Shown here piece after piece: positions 11,370 through 24,823 of a DNA stretch of 64,000 nt. Numbering within the stretch: the first letter of the stretch is position 1; every line of letters starts with the position of its first letter. The position numbers were made by a program, and so were the translations under genes. The notes beneath the pieces were generated by a model. It worked only from the letters and a program-made list of their open reading frames with translations, was not told where the DNA came from and ran no database searches. Origin of the DNA: Podaxis mareebaensis (taxonomy: Eukaryota > Basidiomycota > Agaricomycetes > Agaricales > Agaricaceae); assembly GCA_018524725.1 (NCBI GenBank), contig JAEUWP010000305.1, positions 35,166 through 99,165 of the forward strand, in the 5' to 3' direction.

Positions 11370-14300
11370 CTATGTGGTATTCACCTTTTCTTTCAAAGAC
11401 GAAATGAACTGCTGATAACTCGGCAATACATCTGCACGGTCTTGGATGAGCGCGCTAAGGGCCCACAACCTCAACGGAGGCTCGCCATCCTCTTTCACGA
11501 GGTACAGGTGCGGGTAATATACCCCACGCCTCATTTCGCGGACCTTTTGGATGATGGCATTGACACGCTGCGAGAACGGATTCTCGAGGACGGGGAGAGT
11601 GATCTACGGCAATGGTTAAGTGTGTTAGTCAAGGACGTGTGTTAAGACTGAGATGGTGGCGACTGACCTTGCCGCCGCGAAGGACATCGTAGCTAGGCAG
11701 GTCGAAGACGTCCATGACGAGCTGAGGAACGGCATCGCGCCCAATCCAGAGGAATATCGTCTGGCCGTCTTCAATCAAGAAGAGGCCGTGACGCTCGAGG
11801 CGTTCGGAAGTCAAGGGGAGGGGCGGTGGCAGGATAACACCACTCTCACCAACGGTACCGGCCTGTTCAATAGGATCAACCTTTCTCGGGTAGATGTAGT
11901 CGAATGCACTGGACTCACCTCAGGAGGCATGTTGTGCAGCGAGTAGAACGTCGGGTAGATGTAAGGAATAAGTAATTGAGAGGGTAGCGATGTCAACAAA
12001 GCCTGGGCGTATGCACGAATATCGGGGGGAATCTGGGCACTTTGACGGATACCAACCTACGAAACACGAAATAAGCATGAGAAAACCGCATATAAACGGA
12101 AAGAACTTTAAAGCCCACATTCTTGAGCAACCCAAGAACAAGCACCGGCAACATCTTCAAATTATCCGAAATCGCAAGTTGCGCACTCGCTCCAGCACCT
12201 CCCGAAGTCATACTGGTCTTGTATGCAACGAGAATATCCACAAGCCTCTGATAAACGAAGTCACGAGCATCCTCTAACTTGTGCGTCAACGACCTCTCGA
12301 CAGCCTTGTTTGCGAGAAGAGTGGTGATGGCAACTTGGTCAGCGGATGCAAAGACCTCGGAAAGGTTGGTTGTGGTGGGCAAAGCAAGGGTGACGACGCG
12401 AATGCGGCGTTCGCCATAGCAAGTTGTATGTAATACGGCGGTTTGGAAGACGACGAAGGGAGTAGTGAGGGCTTCCTCGATCTGAATCTCGATTGCATAG
12501 GATTGGTCCTGGGGGACGGCTGGCATAGCCAGGAGGTCGGTGGAGCGAACAAAGAAGTTGCCGTGGAAAGAAGACATGCGCAAACCTGAGTGTCGCGGAG
12601 AAAAATGAGGAAGCGAATATTGACGATATTTGGCCACTCACCGCGCGAGGCACGTACACGCATGACAGCCTCCAACATGATTGGCATAGCCAGGACTTCA
12701 CCAAACTCGCGAGCAAACTTGATTGCATCTTCTTGTCTTGCGGCATTGAACGCGGGGTAGTAGTATGTCTGACCGGAGGTGTAATGAGGAAGGCAGGCTA
12801 CACTGTCATGAGCATATTGTAGGACCAAGGAAAGGTAAATGCGTACCAAGACTGGCAACATCCTGATAGGCCTGACTGAACAAGAACATGTCTACTGAGA
12901 CTTGGGCTCTTGAGCAATCAATGGCGAAGGTCTTGTAGAATGGCGACGCGGCTTGAAGAAGGCCGGATTCCTGAGAGTATGTTAGTTACAATCTTCAAAA
13001 GAAGAGTAAATCGTAACCAGCCTTAGCAGTGCCAAGGATCTTCGGGTCTTCACGGTTCTTTAGAGCACCGGCACCGACACTGGGGAGCGACGAAGAAAGA
13101 ACCACGATCTTGCCACCAATAGGAGACTAAAGAAACGAAGTCAACGCAGGAATAATAACCACACCAGAAATCACGTACCATCAACTTGAAACCAGCCTGC
13201 AAAGCAGGTCCCATCGCACTCCCGATGATACTGTTATCTTGGAACATGTCGTTGATCCTACCCAACAAAGTCTCCAACGATGACCGAGATTCCGCAAGGT
13301 TGACAAGGAGATCGGTAGGTTTAGGCAGGAAGACATCATCAATATCCGAAACGACGAGCATGGAAGAATCAGAGCCAGGCTAAACAGCACTATGTCAGAT
13401 CTAACTCGCGAGGCAAGGAGTAGTAGGCTTACTGGGATGGAGAAGAAGTAGAGTGAAGTGTCATAGCAAATGATGGCGACCTTGGTGCGCTGGTCCTCGT
13501 CGGGAATGCGATCAAGGTTCTCAAGGATTGTGCGAGTGGCAGTGGCAACCATACCTAAGAGGATCCATTGAATTAGATACGGAAATTCTGAGGGTGTGAA
13601 AACTAGAACTGACCTGATTGCACTGCAGCATGACTGACATCGATCAAGAACACATAAACGGCAGGCTGAGGTGGGCGAACCATATATTCCGTGGGGGCAA
13701 CGAACTCGACGACAGAGTGGTTAAGCTCCGCACGCTGCCACCTATCACCTGGCTGGTTCCGCGCTTGATCCCAGTCGAACAACTGGGGCACCTCATTGGA
13801 CATGTTACACATGCAGCAACGCCACCTAGTCCCTTGTCAGGAGACCCAACTCACAAACAAGGGAACAAACGCACCGGTTGCCTCCATCGATAAACTGAAC
13901 ATAAGGATTGATATACGTCCGACAGCGACGACAACGCGCGATAACGGTGTCAGTCACGACGGGAACGGCCTCGTCACCATCCTTCAACGAGCGATAGGGA
14001 GTAAGGATCAATGCGAGCGGAATCTTGGCCTTATTCAACAGTGATGACGTAGTCGGGATCGCGTTGATCGTGCAACGTTGATACGACGGGTCCGCGTTCG
14101 CAAGAGGGGAAGGCGACACGCAAGAATTCGGTGGGAGGCGAATTTCTGGTGGTGGCCGGTGCAATTCACGAGGGTCAGGAGGGGACGTGAGGAGGTTGGT
14201 GGTGTATAACTGGAACTGTTTTTGTCCGCCGATACCCATTTGCCCAAACTGCCCCGCGAGCGCATCTACACCTGGTTGTATGTACTGTGGTTGTTGTTGA

Positions 14301-14834
14301 CCATATCCAGAAGCATCCACGTAGGCGGGTTGTTCTAGTTGTTGACCATAATACGGTGGCTGGGCCGGGACGGGTGCTTGTGCTTGCTGAGCTTGGAACT
14401 GATTCTCGGCTGCTAGGCCAGGGGTGAAGAGCTGGCCACCGACAGGCTGAGGTTGGGGACCAGGTGGGGCATACATGGGATCGGGCACGACATCCGCGGC
14501 ACCGTAGTATGCCTGGGTTTGGCCAGGAGCGTACTGACGCCTTTTGGAATGGTGATGAGACGGCGCGGCAGCAGTGATTGGGGGAGTTCCTGAGGGAACA
14601 GGAGCCTGCTGTTGAGAAACAGGCGGCTCCCATTGAGTGTGGCCAGTCGCGGTTTCTGTTGATCCTGAGTTTAGAGTTATCCCAACCACGAGACAAGTCG
14701 AACTGACCAATGAATAAGTATCGCTGATGCTCAGGATTCCTGCGAAATTGTTAGGTCATATTTTGTGACGATAATGGGGTGAAGTACCATTCTGCAGCCC
14801 ATCCAGGGGGTAGCTGTTGGGCCGGGGAGGACAT
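11370..14834 (-). CDS. SEC24: SEC24 COPII coat cargo-binding subunit
   Basis: Sec24 pairs with Sec23 in the inner COPII coat and selects cargo for export from the ER. The gene is on the minus strand with roughly a dozen exons. The start ATG (14834-14832) begins [16 protein letters not shown], and small exons follow encoding RYLFI and [12 protein letters not shown] Pro/Gln-rich N-terminal region is followed by the zinc finger, [18 protein letters not shown] and then [13 protein letters not shown] across an intron. Next comes the trunk domain starting at FDWDQARN, with [16 protein letters not shown]. The C-terminal gelsolin-like part includes [18 protein letters not shown], and the protein ends [12 protein letters not shown] before TAG at 11370-11372. 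It converges with FunK1 copy 2. A truncated copy of its 3' end lies at 6310-6640. Confidence 0.92.
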
Positions 14835-15004
14835 TGTTTAGAGAGAAAAGATTATGGCAGGGAGTATTAATTGGCAAAGTCCATATCGCCACGTCCTATC
14901 CCAACACTCACAAACACGTTGCATCACAGCCACAAACAATCACTGCCGTGGTCAGTACGTGGAATCCAATTAATCTGCTATTATCCAGTAATTACAGCGT
15001 ATAT

Positions 15005-16075
15005 CTAACTAGACTCATCCACCGCCGGCCCCGAGGCTGTAGATGGGTGACCCTTCATCTTCTTCTTCCGTTCTAGACGCTTAAGCAGCACGCCCGTACA
15101 ACTCTCCAGGGACCGGGCTTCTTCATCAGTTGCATCCGCACATCCTCCCCATCGAATTCTGAGGTTCTCGTCAATCAGGAAGACGTAACCGACCCGCGAA
15201 TTTGTCATTCCAAGAGCATCACGGACATACTCCATATTCTGACTCGACACCAAGTATGTCGACTGAAGCTCCTTTGGAATTACCTTGCGAAGGGAATTCA
15301 AGAATATATTGACAAGGAAGGACTTGAGAATGTTCTCCTGGAGGTTGACTTGAACATATTGATAGAGTGGATGTGAGGCATACCGCGCATGTGTTGGGTC
15401 CACAAAACCTTTGGCATTGATCTTGACTTGTGAGGCTCGATGAAGGGGGCTTCTGAGGACAACATGACTCACCTCGGAAACCCTTGTGCCGAGCATAGCC
15501 AACACAGTAACCTTGCCAAAGCACATCTCTGTCGTATTTTTGGTCGAACCGTCGTCTAGGCTTTTGCCGGCAACATTCGGAAGGTACAAGGCTTTCTGAG
15601 CTGGACGTTCATTTCTGAGGATGTACATAGCGGAAGATACTCACATCCTCGCGGATGAGCACCTTGGGGGCTATCCATGTCTTGCCGCCGTGCTTCCGGG
15701 TCATATTCAAGTCATGAAAATAGCCAACACTGGCCTCCTTTATTCTAGCAACGACATTGGTTAATGTACACCCAAGTAGAGACACTATGTAACGAACAGG
15801 TGTCTCCGCTGGGCCATGCGAACATCTGTGTCCATAAGCTCTTTCAGACGATCCGTCGTACTCTTGATGATGGTCGTTGGTCGTTCTCGGACACCGAGTG
15901 GACGGCTGAGGGGTGGTAGAGTATCCTTGTTGGGTGGATGGGAACCTTGTTCGACAGGAAGAGGATCATTGGAAGACTTTGGATTGGGAGAGTTGCGGAG
16001 ATGGGGGGAGGAAGAGAAGGAGCGGGCCAGGAGTCTGTTTGGGATGGGGCGCACTGGCCATGCAAACAAGACCAT
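15005..16075 (-). CDS. ATP10: ATP10-like mitochondrial ATP synthase assembly factor
   Basis: Atp10 is a mitochondrial inner-membrane chaperone needed to assemble the Fo sector of ATP synthase. Four exons on the minus strand encode about 310 residues. The N-terminus, MVLFAWPVRPIPNRLLARSF, is basic and hydroxylated like a mitochondrial presequence. The body has the family segments RMAQRRHL, VGYFHDLNMTRKHGGKTW, APKVLIREDV and YFPNV-like LYLPNVAGKSL, then GKVTVLAMLGT. The conserved end is SQNMEYVRDALGMTNSRVGY, VFLIDENLRIRWGGCADAT. The ATG at 16075-16073 was chosen because an in-frame extension upstream has no earlier ATG. The stop is at 15005-15007. It shares a 207-bp divergent promoter region with histone H2A. 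Confidence 0.88.
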
Positions 16076-16282
16076 TTTGTTGAATGCAAGTCGCGACAAG
16101 ATCTCGTGTCCAATTTTTGGTGACCGCGTCTGTCACGTGAGGCTGTCCCCACAAACACATAAATTGACGCGCTTACTCGCCCTTTGTTGATCCACCGTCC
16201 TTCCCCTTTAACTACCACCAGCCCCCCTCTCCCTTCGCTCCAACTCGCATTTTCCTCTCTTCATAACCACTTACTAACAGAA

Positions 16283-16915
<633 letters not shown>

Positions 16916-17178
16916 AGTGACATTTGCTATCTACTATTTCATTGTTTAATCTATATTCTCTGTTGTTCGTTTTGTTGGTCTTTGTATCAATGTATTTCTA
17001 CCTGTACGGACTCTGTCCTACTCAATTTAGTCGCCATAATTCGACAAACTTGAGACTGACCGATTGTTGACTTGGTCCGTGTGAGAGTATGTGCCTGCTG
17101 TTTGACCTTGTTGACTCTATAGCCGTGTGCCCGTTGGGCGCTAAATCCTGTCCTCAGAACGACAACAAATTCGTGCCC

Positions 17179-19113
17179 ATGGGTTGGCTGAGTCCTCCTG
17201 ACCGACGAGAAATCACTCTCCTTCTCTTCTGCATTGCTGTATACATACTCGCATATAACCTAGAAACGTCTCTCCAACTTCTCGGCGTCGACTCAGTCGC
17301 CACCAGTGGTGCCGTATTCAGTCGCATTGGTCTAGGGAAAACCAGGGCAATAGATCGTGATGGCCGCAAACCATCTGGCTGGCGAGATATACTTGAACTC
17401 GACATCTACGGTGACTGGGCATGGGACGAAGGACATGTGGCTGGCAACGGTGACGAAAGGACCCAGCGAGCGGGCACAGGTCGACATGGGGCTACCTGGG
17501 TCGGTAGGTCCGAAATAGGCGAGGTGTCAGGCAAGCTATTCGGTGAAGTGCCAGTAGACCAGGCGCTGCGCTGGTGGCGGGACGACGTCCCCCAGACTAA
17601 AGTTCTAAAACACACTCCTGGTGCGTCTCTTAGCTATTTATTGTATACCCTTTGTTGACCCATTCACTAAGGTTATACTGTGCTGGACAATGTGTTTATC
17701 TACAACGGTGGTGTGTATCTTGTCACTGACGATACCACCGACTTTCCCCCTATTTCTGCCATTGCCTCCTCCACTGGCCCAGGTTTTGGCCGGTGGTCTC
17801 TCATGACGAGAAAACAAGCTGTGGGCCTCTTTGGTGGATTTGGTGGAGTGTACGTATGGTTTTCCGACACCTTCTAAACCTTCGCTCACAGACCTGCTTA
17901 GGATTCGTGGCGTTTCCTGGATGACAGCCGACAACACACCCCGTGAGTCCATATATACATAATTTGGTTTCTGACATACACTGAAACCGTTCTTAGACAA
18001 CTCTACGCTGCTAGCACTATGGAAAACCTACAGTTCATTGGACAAAACGATAGACTCCGAAGGACGCACACGCCTTGCTCCTCCACACCGCCTCATCTTC
18101 CCCCACAACCGATTTTTTACCGACCCAGATCCAGAAATCCAAGAGGACACAACCAGACGACGTCGAGTAGACACGGGCTTCCATCCACACCTCGCGAAAG
18201 CAGCCTTCCCGCACCTCACAGTCATGTACTTCCAAGATTTCGAAGACTACGCAAAGATGCAGGTTCCTTTCGTCTTTGAACGACTTGTTGTGGCGGACAG
18301 AGGAGCGGCATCTCGCGTATTGGATCCTTCTGAGCCCGAATTTCTTCCAGCTTTCGAGCTCGAAACGTCAGAGTTTTGGTGGGAACCTGTACGGAAGGCG
18401 ATGGAAACCTTTTTGGATTTACCCGAATACTCGACGAAAAAGGTAGTGACGTATATCGACACCCAAGACGCTGAGGGACGTCCGAGACTGAAGAAGGAAG
18501 ATCATGAGAGGTTGGTGAGCGCGCTGAAGAAGATGGAGAGAAATACGGGATGTGAGGTGCATATCGTGTCAGATGATACAAAGAGGACGGCTTGGATTGA
18601 GCGGATGGAGGCAATTGTCAGGTCTACAGTAAGTATTTGTCATATTTCCTTTCGATTGTGTGCTCATGTTCCACTATTATCTGCGTCGCTTAGGTTGTGC
18701 TTGGTGTTCATGGAGATCACCTTATGGACTTTGCATTTATGAAGCAGACACCACAAGCGACTCTGATGGAGTTTTATCCCTCCGGGAAATTCGTTCGTGA
18801 CCGCGCGGTCATTGCAAGCTCGCTTGGTCACCAGTATATCGCATGGTCTGGCCCAAAGTAAGTTTACTTTCCCTTTTCCCCTTCTGTTCTTTTTCCTCTT
18901 CCTACCCATTTTTCTTCGCGTGATCTGCGTTAGCCGGCGCATTCGCATCCGGTTGTGAGTTGATTGCTAATACAATGCCTTTTTTGTTGCGTTTTCAGAA
19001 AGCATACCAGTGGGAGTCTGCCTCAGATTTCATGGCCTCAAGATAAGGACGAGGTGTCGATTGATGTGGACGCTGTGGTCAAAAGTGTGCAGCAAATTAT
19101 ATCAAGAACGTAG
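17179..19113 (+). CDS. GT61-like (DUF563) glycosyltransferase
   Basis: This is a type II membrane protein of the Golgi/ER lumen type, related to the GT61 family (plant xylan transferases, animal EOGT and POMGNT2); acceptor and donor are unknown. The ATG at 17179 gives MGWLSPPDRREI followed by a single hydrophobic anchor LLLFCIAVYILAYNL. Later exons encode NVFIYNGGVYLVTDD, GVSWMTADNTP, the long central exon with HRLIFPHNRFF and FPHLTVMYFQDFEDYAKMQV, and the C-terminal segments GVHGDHLMDFAFM and ASSLGHQYIAW, which match the family VGxHGxxL region. There are about seven exons, with TAG at 19111-19113. The expected GVHGA is GVHGD here, so the assignment is firm at fold level and weaker for activity. 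Confidence 0.75.
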
Positions 19114-21121
19114 AGCGTTTCCTGCGGGGGTTGGGACGATTTTCCGATGCGTATTGTCTTAGACCTATTCTGGCACTGGCTGCGGATATGAGTCTATCTA
19201 TCAGACTTCCTCTCCTCCTTCGGTCGTTTCATGTGTTTCACATCATTTCATTCATGGACATCTCGGACATCATTATAGATATTTCTACCATCTCTCTCCT
19301 TGTTTTGTGCTCTGTATCTATATCTAATTGATAATCAAGCTGCAGACCATTAAGAATGGAATTAGAGTCTATTCAGGTAGTCTTGTCCACGCCATGTTTC
19401 CAAGGTAGTTTCTTAGAGTGGGCTTTAGTTCCCCGCTGAGATGGTAGTTTCAGTTGCTCGCTTGTGCAAGTGAACGAATGTCATCGGACGCTTGAGTCAG
19501 CTGGTATGACTAAAGTGATTCCCCCTGAGAGATTAGGACGGCATTTGTGGCAATGCACAAAGGCTCCGAGAAGCGAACGGAGGCGTTGGGTGTGTCTTCT
19601 TTGGCTTGGTCAGACATTTATCGGCATGGAAGGTCGAGCCCAGATGTTTTCTGTCTGGACGGTAGAACATTGCAAGAAGAGGAAGGGTGTATGATAGGTC
19701 GGATGTGAAAGGATATTAAAACCCCGGGCCCTGGCCGTTATTTCTAGATGCCCCTGAAGTCATAAAGCCAAGAATAAAGACGTTTGAACCAGTGGAGATT
19801 TGAGGGAGATTTGAGGTGATGATGGATGAGCAGGACTCGGTTTTTTTTAGCTTTGATGCATGGGGGTCAGGTGTTTCTTTCCGAGGTTTGGTCTTTCTTG
19901 TTGGCCAAGAGCTTGTGCTATTTTTTTTCTTTCCGTGGCGTTCAGAGCATGGAACGCCATGTGCTAGGTCAGATAGCACCAGGCGTAATGTAGCTTTCAA
20001 GGACGATTACCGCGGCCGGATGTATTTGGTCGTAAAGGTCTGTGACTCTGGTTCTTGCACATAGACCCTGGCTTTGTGGGTTGAGACTTTGGTGTGAACG
20101 AGATAGGTTGGGTGTTAGAAATGTATCGGTTTTCTGAGCAGGTCAGAGGTTTTGGCTGGTCTAGGAAGCAGGGATTTCGAAGTAGTTGGAGCGTGGACAG
20201 TACTTGCGGCTTGAGTGGGTACAGGCTTGTTACTCCAAAATGTCACAGACTGGATTTCAACCTTCAAACTTGCATTGGAGCTCAAGGCCCGGATGATGTA
20301 ATTGGTAGACTGCTGCAGCCAGTTACCTGGTGGACGTAAGGACTCATGAATGTGCCTCTGTATATCGTTATAGCTCATATACTTACTTCGCGGGGCAAAT
20401 ATAAGTGGAGATCAGCTACATAGGGATGACGGGGAGGCAGTGAAAGGAGAAAGAGAACCCATGTCTATGATCTAATAATCAATGTTCTCTAGGTTTCGAG
20501 ACGTTTCCGCCAGCGAGTAGGCGAGAAGACTTCTGAAAGTTGCGATCCCACAGCTGCGAAAGGGTGTAAATAAGGTCATGCCGTCGGATGTTTTGTGTTG
20601 AGTCGTAATCCAGTTTATACTGAAGGACCAGACTGAAAAGGGGTCAAATTGCCAGGAGAGTAGCGAGTGGCATTGAATGGGGGTGACTGCCATGTGAATG
20701 ACAAATCCCAAAAGGGAAAGAGAACAACGTGAGCCGAGATCTGAGATTGTTTACTAATCGCTCACAGACGAGGAGCTCCTGGCCGATAACCATGGCAAAT
20801 AAGTACCCGCATACAGTTTGAAGGACGCAAAGTAAACTAATAGTGACCTGAAAGGGAGATATATATTTTCAAAGTTTACCCGAATAGGGATGTAAATCTT
20901 GATATGCGCCTCTACCGCCACCTTCATTTCCTTCTTCGGAGACATGACAACATAGATCTTTACACTCTTCCGGCCCGGCGGCTTGTAAATCGTGCTTGTA
21001 ATTTGTGTTAACGTGAAATAGCGGTCCAGTCGGTCACAAAGATTTAAGAACCCCTCAACCCCTCTCTCTTTCCGTCGTTGCACCGTAACCCCCCCCCCCT
21101 GGCCGACCCTTCCTTGAAAAT
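19114..21121. other. intergenic 2 kb, nothing recognised
   Basis: No spliceable gene, RNA gene or clear repeat is visible. A C-homopolymer lies near 21090, just before the MFS gene. The promoter of that gene must lie at the right end. Confidence 0.5.
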
Positions 21122-23554
21122 ATGGCACACGACGACAGGACCACTTCAAGACCAAATACTACCGCCTCTAGTGCGACATTATCCCCAGCACACCTACAGG
21201 TGAATGAAAAGAACAACGAAAAGTCTCCAGAGTCAGTTCCGCCCGTGGCACCAGGCCATGAAGAGTCTGCTCCCCTCGGAGGCAAAGTGGAAGAGGCTGT
21301 CGACACTTCGGATGAGGACTGGGAGCACGACCCTGCGAACGCAAGAAACTGGCCCCTTAGTAAGAAATGGCGGACGGTGTCTGTGGTAAGCCCTGCAGCT
21401 GCATTCTCGTGTTCTGAACTGCCATTTGACTGACAACAGTTGATGGTGGTTAGGTCTCACTATACACATTTGTTTCCCCGTTGGCAAGTTCAATGATGGC
21501 ACCAGGTTTACCAGAGGTGGCGCTCAGATATGGCATCACCAATCCGACAGCGATCGCATTAACGCTTTCTATATTTTTGCTTTCCTTCGCCATTGGGGTA
21601 CGTATGCCTTATTACAAAATTCAGTGGATGTGGGAAGCTCATGTCCTCGCTCGCACTTATTTAGCCCCTCATCTTTGCACCTCTGTCTGAGATGTATGGA
21701 CGGACATGGGTATGTGCTCACCCCAATGTATTGCGTCTGGCCTCGTTACTTATCTTCACGCGCATAGGTCCTCCACATTTGTAACCTCTTCACTCTGGCG
21801 TTCAGTCTCGGCTGTGCCTTTTCACCAAATGTTGGTTCCCTTGTCGCTTTCCGTTTCCTTTGTGCGTATTTGCACCCCTGCGTTTCTGGATTTTTTCTGA
21901 CTGGTTCTATTATTCAGCTGGTTTCTCGGGAAGTGCACCGGTTGCTATTGGTGGTGGTTCCGTCGGCGATCTATTCTCAGAGCGTGATCGCGCGTCCGCA
22001 ATGGCGTTGTTCAGTCTAGGACCTCTAGTTGGTATGCATCAAATGTTTTTGATCTACACTTGTGGACCCTGAACCCGGGATGTACTTCAGGCCCTGTTGT
22101 CGGACCTATCGCTGGCGGCTTCATTGCGCAAAATGTTGGAATTAAATGGGTATTTATAGTTATTGCGTGTACGTTATCCCCCATTCACTCTTACGTGCCA
22201 AGCACGCCGAGGTAGCTGACTTGTCGACGATTAGGTATATGCGGTTTCGCCTCTGCCATTGGTATCCCATTCTTGAGGGAAACATACGCGCCAGTTATTC
22301 GCATGAGGCGGGCGGCCCGCTCAGGGGACCCCGAAGCCGCTGTGAAAGGTCACCCTAACCTGCAAAAAGCACATGGTAGCAAGCTTCATGTGCTGTGGAT
22401 CAACCTCACTAGACCGGTTATGCTGCTTTTCAGGAGTTTCATCTGCTTCATCCTTAGCTTGTATCAAGCATTGTGAGTTTTGCTATTTCATTCTCATGGG
22501 CTGAACTGACTAGCCAGAGAAGTTTGTATGGTATTTTCTACCTCATGTTCTCCACGTTCGCGGAGTTCTTCTCCAAAACGTATGGTTTCAAGGCTGGCGT
22601 TGGAGGTCTGGCTTACCTTGGTCTCGGCGTCGGTTTCTTCCTCGCAACAATATTCGGCGCCAAGTTCGCGGACCAAGTTTACCATTATGTGCGCATATGT
22701 TCTCACATACTAGGAGGCTTCTATGTTAATCTGCCCCAAATCTAGCTCGCATCCAAGAATGCCGGTGTCGGCAAGCCAGAGATGCGTATCCCAGCGCTAT
22801 TCTTTGGCTCATTCTTCATTCCCATTGGTGTATTGTGAGTCACCCGACCCCTTAATTTTGTCACCAATATTCTGATGACTAATTCTGCTCTCATAGCTGG
22901 TATGGCTGGTCTGCTGATGCCAAGTTGCATTGGATTATGCCGATCATTGGATCAGGAATCTTTGCCTTCGGTAAGTCCCATTTACGCCTTCTTGCTGCCG
23001 ATATGAAATCTAATCTGATCCACCTAGGAATGATGACGACCTTGTGAGAACTTGCTTATTCCTATACAATTGTATGTAGAAGTGACATACTCACCTCATC
23101 CATCTGTGCTATAGCTTGCCTATCCAACTTTACCTCGTCGACACGTTCACGTACGCCGCCAGTGCCACCGCAGCCGCCGCGGTATGTATATAACTGGGTT
23201 GAACCGGGGGCCATTTATCTAACACCTAACCTCTAGCTCTTCCGATCGCTGCTTGGTTTTGCGTTCCCGCTATTCGGGTCTCAGATGTTCCAGGCTATGG
23301 GCATTGGAGGTGGCAACTCCGTACGTCGATTGGTTAACTTATCACTTGCCGACCGATTTGTTGCTAACCCATGTTTCATATAGTTGCTGGCCGGTCTTGC
23401 TATTGTCCTCGGTATTCCCTTCCCCGTTTGGATTTATTACAGAGGAGAGCAAATGCGTGCACGCAATCCGCTTACAGTTGATTCTGTTACCCGGACCAAT
23501 CCCGCTTTTGCTAAATCTCAAGGGTTGGCGAAGGAGGAGAAACAGTCGGCATGA
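21122..23554 (+). CDS. MFS transporter, DHA1/polyamine-multidrug type
   Basis: This is a 12-helix major facilitator of the drug:H+ antiporter type, likely at the plasma membrane and acting as an exporter; the substrate is unknown. The ATG at 21122 opens a hydrophilic 85-residue N-terminus ending NARNWPLSKKWRTVSV, a hallmark of the fungal Tpo/caffeine-resistance group. Motif A is present as APLSEMYGRTWV across an intron. Other family segments are GFSGSAPVAIGGGSVGDLF, ERDRASAMALFSLGPLVGPV, FLRETYAPVI in the central loop, and TYAASATAAAALFRSLLGF near helix 11. About twelve short introns interrupt it. TGA is at 23552-23554. The exons all join in frame, so the gene appears intact. Confidence 0.88.
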
Positions 23555-24823
23555 AAGTGAAGCCTAGACATATTTTCCTTGCTTTTCGCTTTCAGCATTT
23601 TTTAACTCATTCACAATTTTTATCCCGGAATCGAAGGCACGACATGCGCACAAAGCCCAAGAGCACGGAAGCCGATTGTTCCTCATGCACTTCATGTATA
23701 ACTTACCTGCCCTTTCGCATCCCATATTCCCAGGCCACCGGATGATATACCACCTTATCGCGCTCCTTTTAATAACCTCTTTCCCCATCAATCCCTGTTC
23801 CGCTTCATCTGTATCTTCATATTCCCAACTTCCTTGATTGACGACATTTTGATGAGGTTTTTGGACTTGCAATAGAATTCTTATGTTTACGTTTGTCCGA
23901 GGTTTCGTTGGCGTTTTATACCTAGACTTTTGGGATACATCGATATTATTTAACAATTAGTGGACGGAAATTTTGAATAATAGAAAAAGCGAATCCTCAA
24001 CTTGTTGCCTGTGTAAAGGACTGTTCTGTGCTTAGGGCAGTACACATTACGACGGCTTGCCGATGACCAAGGCACCTGGCCATGATTATCGTGGACACTC
24101 AGACATGGGGAACTGAACGAGATGGATCCATGGCGTTGTAGATTAGTGGGGTACTGGCATGTTGAGCTCGGGTTCGAGATGCTGAATTTCTTAGACCGGG
24201 GACTTGGAGAGCATTTACGCGTGAACTGAGGGGTGTATAGTTGTTGCTGACGGATGAGGGAGGCAGTGGTGGTAGCAGGAGAGGGGCAAGGGTGTTCCGT
24301 TTCTATATCCAGAAGCCAACCCATATGTTAGGATGGAAACGATTCTTTGCCGACTTGGGAGGTAGATAACTTCAAGATACGGGAAGACAAAAAGCTATCG
24401 TGGAAGTTGTTCAAGCGTGCCTTTTCTACGACCGACATTCCTTGGATCGAAACGCGGTCCAAAAAGCTTGATGGTGTTCGTTACGGATCAAAGTTTGGTT
24501 TTCCTGTTCTATGCCTTTGAAAAAGCGACGCCGCGGCTTCGAGTGCTGGTCAACAATGCGGAGTGAGTGATGCGAAGACACAGAGGGACAAGAGGGTGTG
24601 CATTCCTAGAAGGCAGCAGAGTCCACAGGAAAAAAATTGACACCGTGTGGAAGGGATAGTATAGTGATATTAGTTTCGTGCTTGTGTTCTGCACCGTCAT
24701 TATGCCCGGCGGGCGCAAGAGCTGATGTTGAGAGACTCGACATACAGCGCAGGTCGTGGCGATGGGAGAATGTATAATTGGGTCCGACGATAACGATGAG
24801 GTCACACGTTGATCCCCACCACC
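23555..24823. other. intergenic 1.27 kb
   Basis: This contains the 3' flank of the MFS gene and the promoter of the RMD1-like gene. A 124-residue minus-strand frame ending near 23950 has no recognisable family or splice support. No gene is called. Confidence 0.45.

Noticed and set aside
12286..12861. Long minus-strand frames within SEC24 in other reading frames
   Set aside because: They cross SEC24 introns in the wrong frame; the SEC24 exon path explains the conservation.
24160..24195. tRNA-like GGTTCGAGAT box
   Set aside because: The T-loop consensus fails (no CC after the variable bases) and no acceptor stem or A box is found upstream.
23950..24324. 124-residue minus-strand frame (MGWLLDIETEHPCPS start)
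   Set aside because: Low-complexity Ser/Pro/Thr composition, no family, no splice support.
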